The notes under the pieces were generated by a model that worked only from the letters and a program-made list of their open reading frames with translations, did not search any database and was not told the DNA's origin. A program made the translations under genes and the position numbers. A stretch of DNA of 7,507 nt from Alphaproteobacteria bacterium (GTDB lineage Bacteria; Pseudomonadota; Alphaproteobacteria; Micropepsales; Micropepsaceae). Location: contig JAPLPI010000285.1 of assembly GCA_026400305.1 (NCBI GenBank), positions 1-7,507 on the forward strand, in the 5' to 3' direction. Below are positions 6,106-7,507 of this stretch, piece after piece. Every line of letters begins with the position of its first letter. The first letter of the stretch is position 1.

Positions 6106-7218
6106 CTACTTCACCTTCAGGAAGGCCATCCCGCCCGGCGTGTTGATCGGCACGGTGACGCCGGTGGCGGTGATGTGGCCGCTGGTGCGGTCGATCTTGA
6201 ACTCGGTGATGTTGCCGCCATTCTCGTTGGCGGCAAAAAACCAGTTGCCGGTGGGATCGATCCCCACATTGCGCGGCGTGCGCCCGCCGGATGGCACATT
6301 CTCGTTCAAGGTCAGCTTGCCGGTCTTTCGGTCGATAGCGAACACCGCAACGCTGTCATGACCGCGGTTGCCGACGTAAAGCGTCTTGCCATTGGCCGCA
6401 ATCACCAGTTCGGCGGCAGTGTTCTTGGCTCGCGCCTCCTCCGGCACGGTGGCAATGGTCTGGATTTCCATCAGCTTTCCGCCGTCGATGACATAGACGC
6501 CGACTTCGGAATCCGTTTCGTGATCGACATAGAGAAACTTCCCGTCCGGCGACATCTGTATGCGGCGCGGTCCCGCGCCCGCATGGGTGCTAACATAGGG
6601 CGGATCAGCAGGGATGATCGACGGCGCCGCGGCGTCAAAGTGATAGCTATAAACCCGGTCAAGCCCCAGGTCGGCAATGAACATGTACTTGTTATCCTTG
6701 CTGAACTGGACACCGTGCTGCTTGGGGCCCGGCTGCTTCAGTGACAAAGGTTTGCCGGTGTGCTGATCGACGAAAAAGGCCTCGCCCAGCTTGCCATCGG
6801 GCTCAAGCTTGTAAGCCGCCAAAGAACCGCTGGCGTAATTCACTGTCACCGCAACCAGGCCGGAAGGATCAACCACGATCTGGTTTGGCAACGCGCCATG
6901 CGCCGAAGTCTTGTTAAGAAAGGTGAGCGCGCCAGTCTTGGCATCGATGTGAAAGGCGCTGACGCCGCCATTGGTTTCCCAGTTCACGGTGTAGATTGTC
7001 TTGCCATTGGGCGCGATCCAGACATGTGCCGGTTGCGACGTTTCTGCCATCAATCCCAACGAAGTCAGGCTTCCATCCTTGCTGTCGAATTTCCAAGCAT
7101 AGATGCCCTTGGACCTACCGGCGGTGTAGCTTCCGGCATACATGATATACTTCGCCGCCAGCGCCTGCATGGGCATCAGCAGCATCACACTGGTCAAAAA
7201 CGCATGCTTGAGCCGCAT
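6106..7218 (-). CDS. Exported lactonase-like seven-bladed beta-propeller protein
   Basis: The 370-residue product has a Sec signal peptide (about 1-22, ending ALA-A) and a seven-bladed propeller of the 6-phosphogluconolactonase/YbhE family, which opens sugar lactones. Conserved blocks are NYASGSLAAYKL (127-138), KQHGVQFSKDNKYMFIADLG (166-185), GPRRIQMSPDGKFLYVDHE (216-234), AAELVIAANGKTLYVGNRG (268-286) and GGRTPRNVGIDPTGNWFFAA (311-330). The usual GPRH reads GPRR here (Arg219), so a conserved His is replaced. Export argues against a phosphorylated lactone as substrate and favours the aldonolactones made by a periplasmic PQQ dehydrogenase. The open frame runs to 7371, but the start at 7218 is supported by the signal peptide and an AAGGGGAA 5 bases upstream; the longer form would overlap the divergent gene. 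Activity is not assured, since many relatives are uncharacterised. Confidence 0.87.
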   Translation of the reverse strand: MRLKHAFLTSVMLLMPMQALAAKYIMYAGSYTAGRSKGIYAWKFDSKDGSLTSLGLMAETSQPAHVWIAPNGKTIYTVNWETNGGVSAFHIDAKTGALTFLNKTSAHGALPNQIVVDPSGLVAVTVNYASGSLAAYKLEPDGKLGEAFFVDQHTGKPLSLKQPGPKQHGVQFSKDNKYMFIADLGLDRVYSYHFDAAAPSIIPADPPYVSTHAGAGPRRIQMSPDGKFLYVDHETDSEVGVYVIDGGKLMEIQTIATVPEEARAKNTAAELVIAANGKTLYVGNRGHDSVAVFAIDRKTGKLTLNENVPSGGRTPRNVGIDPTGNWFFAANENGGNITEFKIDRTSGHITATGVTVPINTPGGMAFLKVK

Positions 7219-7223
7219 TTCTT

Positions 7224-7231
7224 TTCCCCTT
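7224..7231 (-). promoter_or_regulatory. Ribosome binding site of the lactonase-like gene
   Basis: AAGGGGAA lies 5 bases before the ATG at 7218, the same motif and spacing as before the dehydratase-like gene. It decides the start at 7218 against the in-frame ATG at 7371. Confidence 0.7.
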
Positions 7232-7234
7232 ATT

Positions 7235-7242
7235 TTGTACAA
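7235..7242. repeat. TTGTACAA palindrome in the divergent 55-base spacer
   Basis: An 8-bp perfect palindrome sits in the spacer (7219-7273) between the lactonase-like gene and the rightmost gene. The overlapping TACAAT (7238-7243) on the plus strand is five of six to a -10 box, with no good -35 upstream. On the minus strand TACAAA could serve as a weak -10. The spacer must hold both start signals, and assignment is uncertain. Confidence 0.25.
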
Positions 7243-7273
7243 TAGATCAAAGTTTGCTGGGGTTTGGAAGACA

Positions 7274-7507
7274 ATGAATCGCAAAATAACATTTATGGCA
7301 TTGCTGCTATACGCACCGCTCCCGGCGTTAGCCTCCCCGCCCGAGATCGCCGGTACGATCAAGGCCGACAAGCCTTATGGCGCAGGTCGTATGATTTTTC
7401 TTTTCATCACGGCGTATAACGCCCGCTTCTGGACCGACGCTGCCGGCTGGTCGATGGAGCAGCCCTGCGCCATGGAGATCACCTATGGCATAGGTTTCGA
7501 CACCTCC
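7274..7507 (+). CDS. Exported chalcone-isomerase-like family protein, 3' partial
   Basis: Seventy-eight codons are visible before the window ends. Residues 1-20 are a Sec signal peptide (MNRKITFMALLLYAPLPALA, cleavage after ALA). The mature part contains GAGRMIFLFITAYNARFW (36-53) and PCAMEITYGIGFD (64-76). These resemble the bacterial chalcone-isomerase-like exported family, where a G-x-G/A-R start, a Y-D/N-A-x-L/F segment and a P-x-A-L/M-E-x-x-Y segment follow in this order. Members usually total about 170-200 residues and have unknown roles, possibly binding fatty acids. A GGAAG ends 3 bases before the ATG. The gene is divergent from the lactonase-like gene. The call rests on a fragment. 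Confidence 0.6.
   Translation, partial: MNRKITFMALLLYAPLPALASPPEIAGTIKADKPYGAGRMIFLFITAYNARFWTDAAGWSMEQPCAMEITYGIGFDTS

Noticed and set aside
7219..7371. N-terminal extension of the lactonase-like gene to 7371
   Set aside because: The signal peptide and ribosome site mark 7218, and the extension would cover the divergent gene's start.
1..7507. CRISPR array, tRNA, rRNA, insertion sequence or riboswitch
   Set aside because: No regularly spaced repeats, transposase motifs, paired terminal repeats or structured RNA signatures were found on reading both strands.

Overview
The window is about 7.5 kb of GC-rich DNA with dense gene packing, GGAG-type ribosome binding sites and Sec or Tat signal peptides ending in A-x-A. 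This looks like a Gram-negative bacterium, most likely a proteobacterium and perhaps an alphaproteobacterium. That assignment is an impression from codon use and protein flavour, because there is no rRNA or other marker gene. No tRNA, rRNA, CRISPR array, insertion sequence, transporter or transcription factor was seen.

Layout. (1) Positions 1-1227, plus strand: the C-terminal part of a soluble PQQ-dependent (quinoprotein) dehydrogenase, cut by the left edge and closed by a strong bidirectional terminator at 1249-1277. (2) 1297-1527, minus: a small exported protein of unknown function. (3) 1528-1759: a non-coding spacer with two short inverted repeats. (4) 1760-5308, minus: a compact four-gene unit, read in transcription order as a two-domain cupin, an enolase-superfamily dehydratase-like protein with a Tat-like leader, a small cupin, and an RraA-like (class II pyruvate aldolase fold) protein. 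Gaps between these genes are 11 to 16 bases. (5) 5404-6105, plus and divergent from that unit: an exported LamG/concanavalin-like protein. (6) 6106-7218, minus, its stop codon abutting that of the LamG gene: an exported seven-bladed beta-propeller lactonase-like protein. (7) 7274-7507, plus: the start of an exported protein resembling the bacterial chalcone-isomerase-like family, cut by the right edge.

How the genes may work together. Every gene whose N-terminus can be seen encodes a signal peptide. The enzyme types form a chemical series: PQQ dehydrogenase (sugar to aldonolactone), lactonase (lactone to sugar acid), enolase-superfamily dehydratase (sugar acid to 2-keto-3-deoxy acid) and RraA-type aldolase (to pyruvate plus an aldehyde). 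Two cupin proteins and a glycan-binding-like domain accompany them. The inference is a non-phosphorylative, Entner-Doudoroff-like sugar-acid route running in the periplasm, where such dehydratases and aldolases are normally cytoplasmic. The family calls are fairly secure; the pathway, its substrate and its cellular location are hypotheses. One caution is that the dehydratase C-terminus appears frameshifted or deleted, so that enzyme may be impaired.
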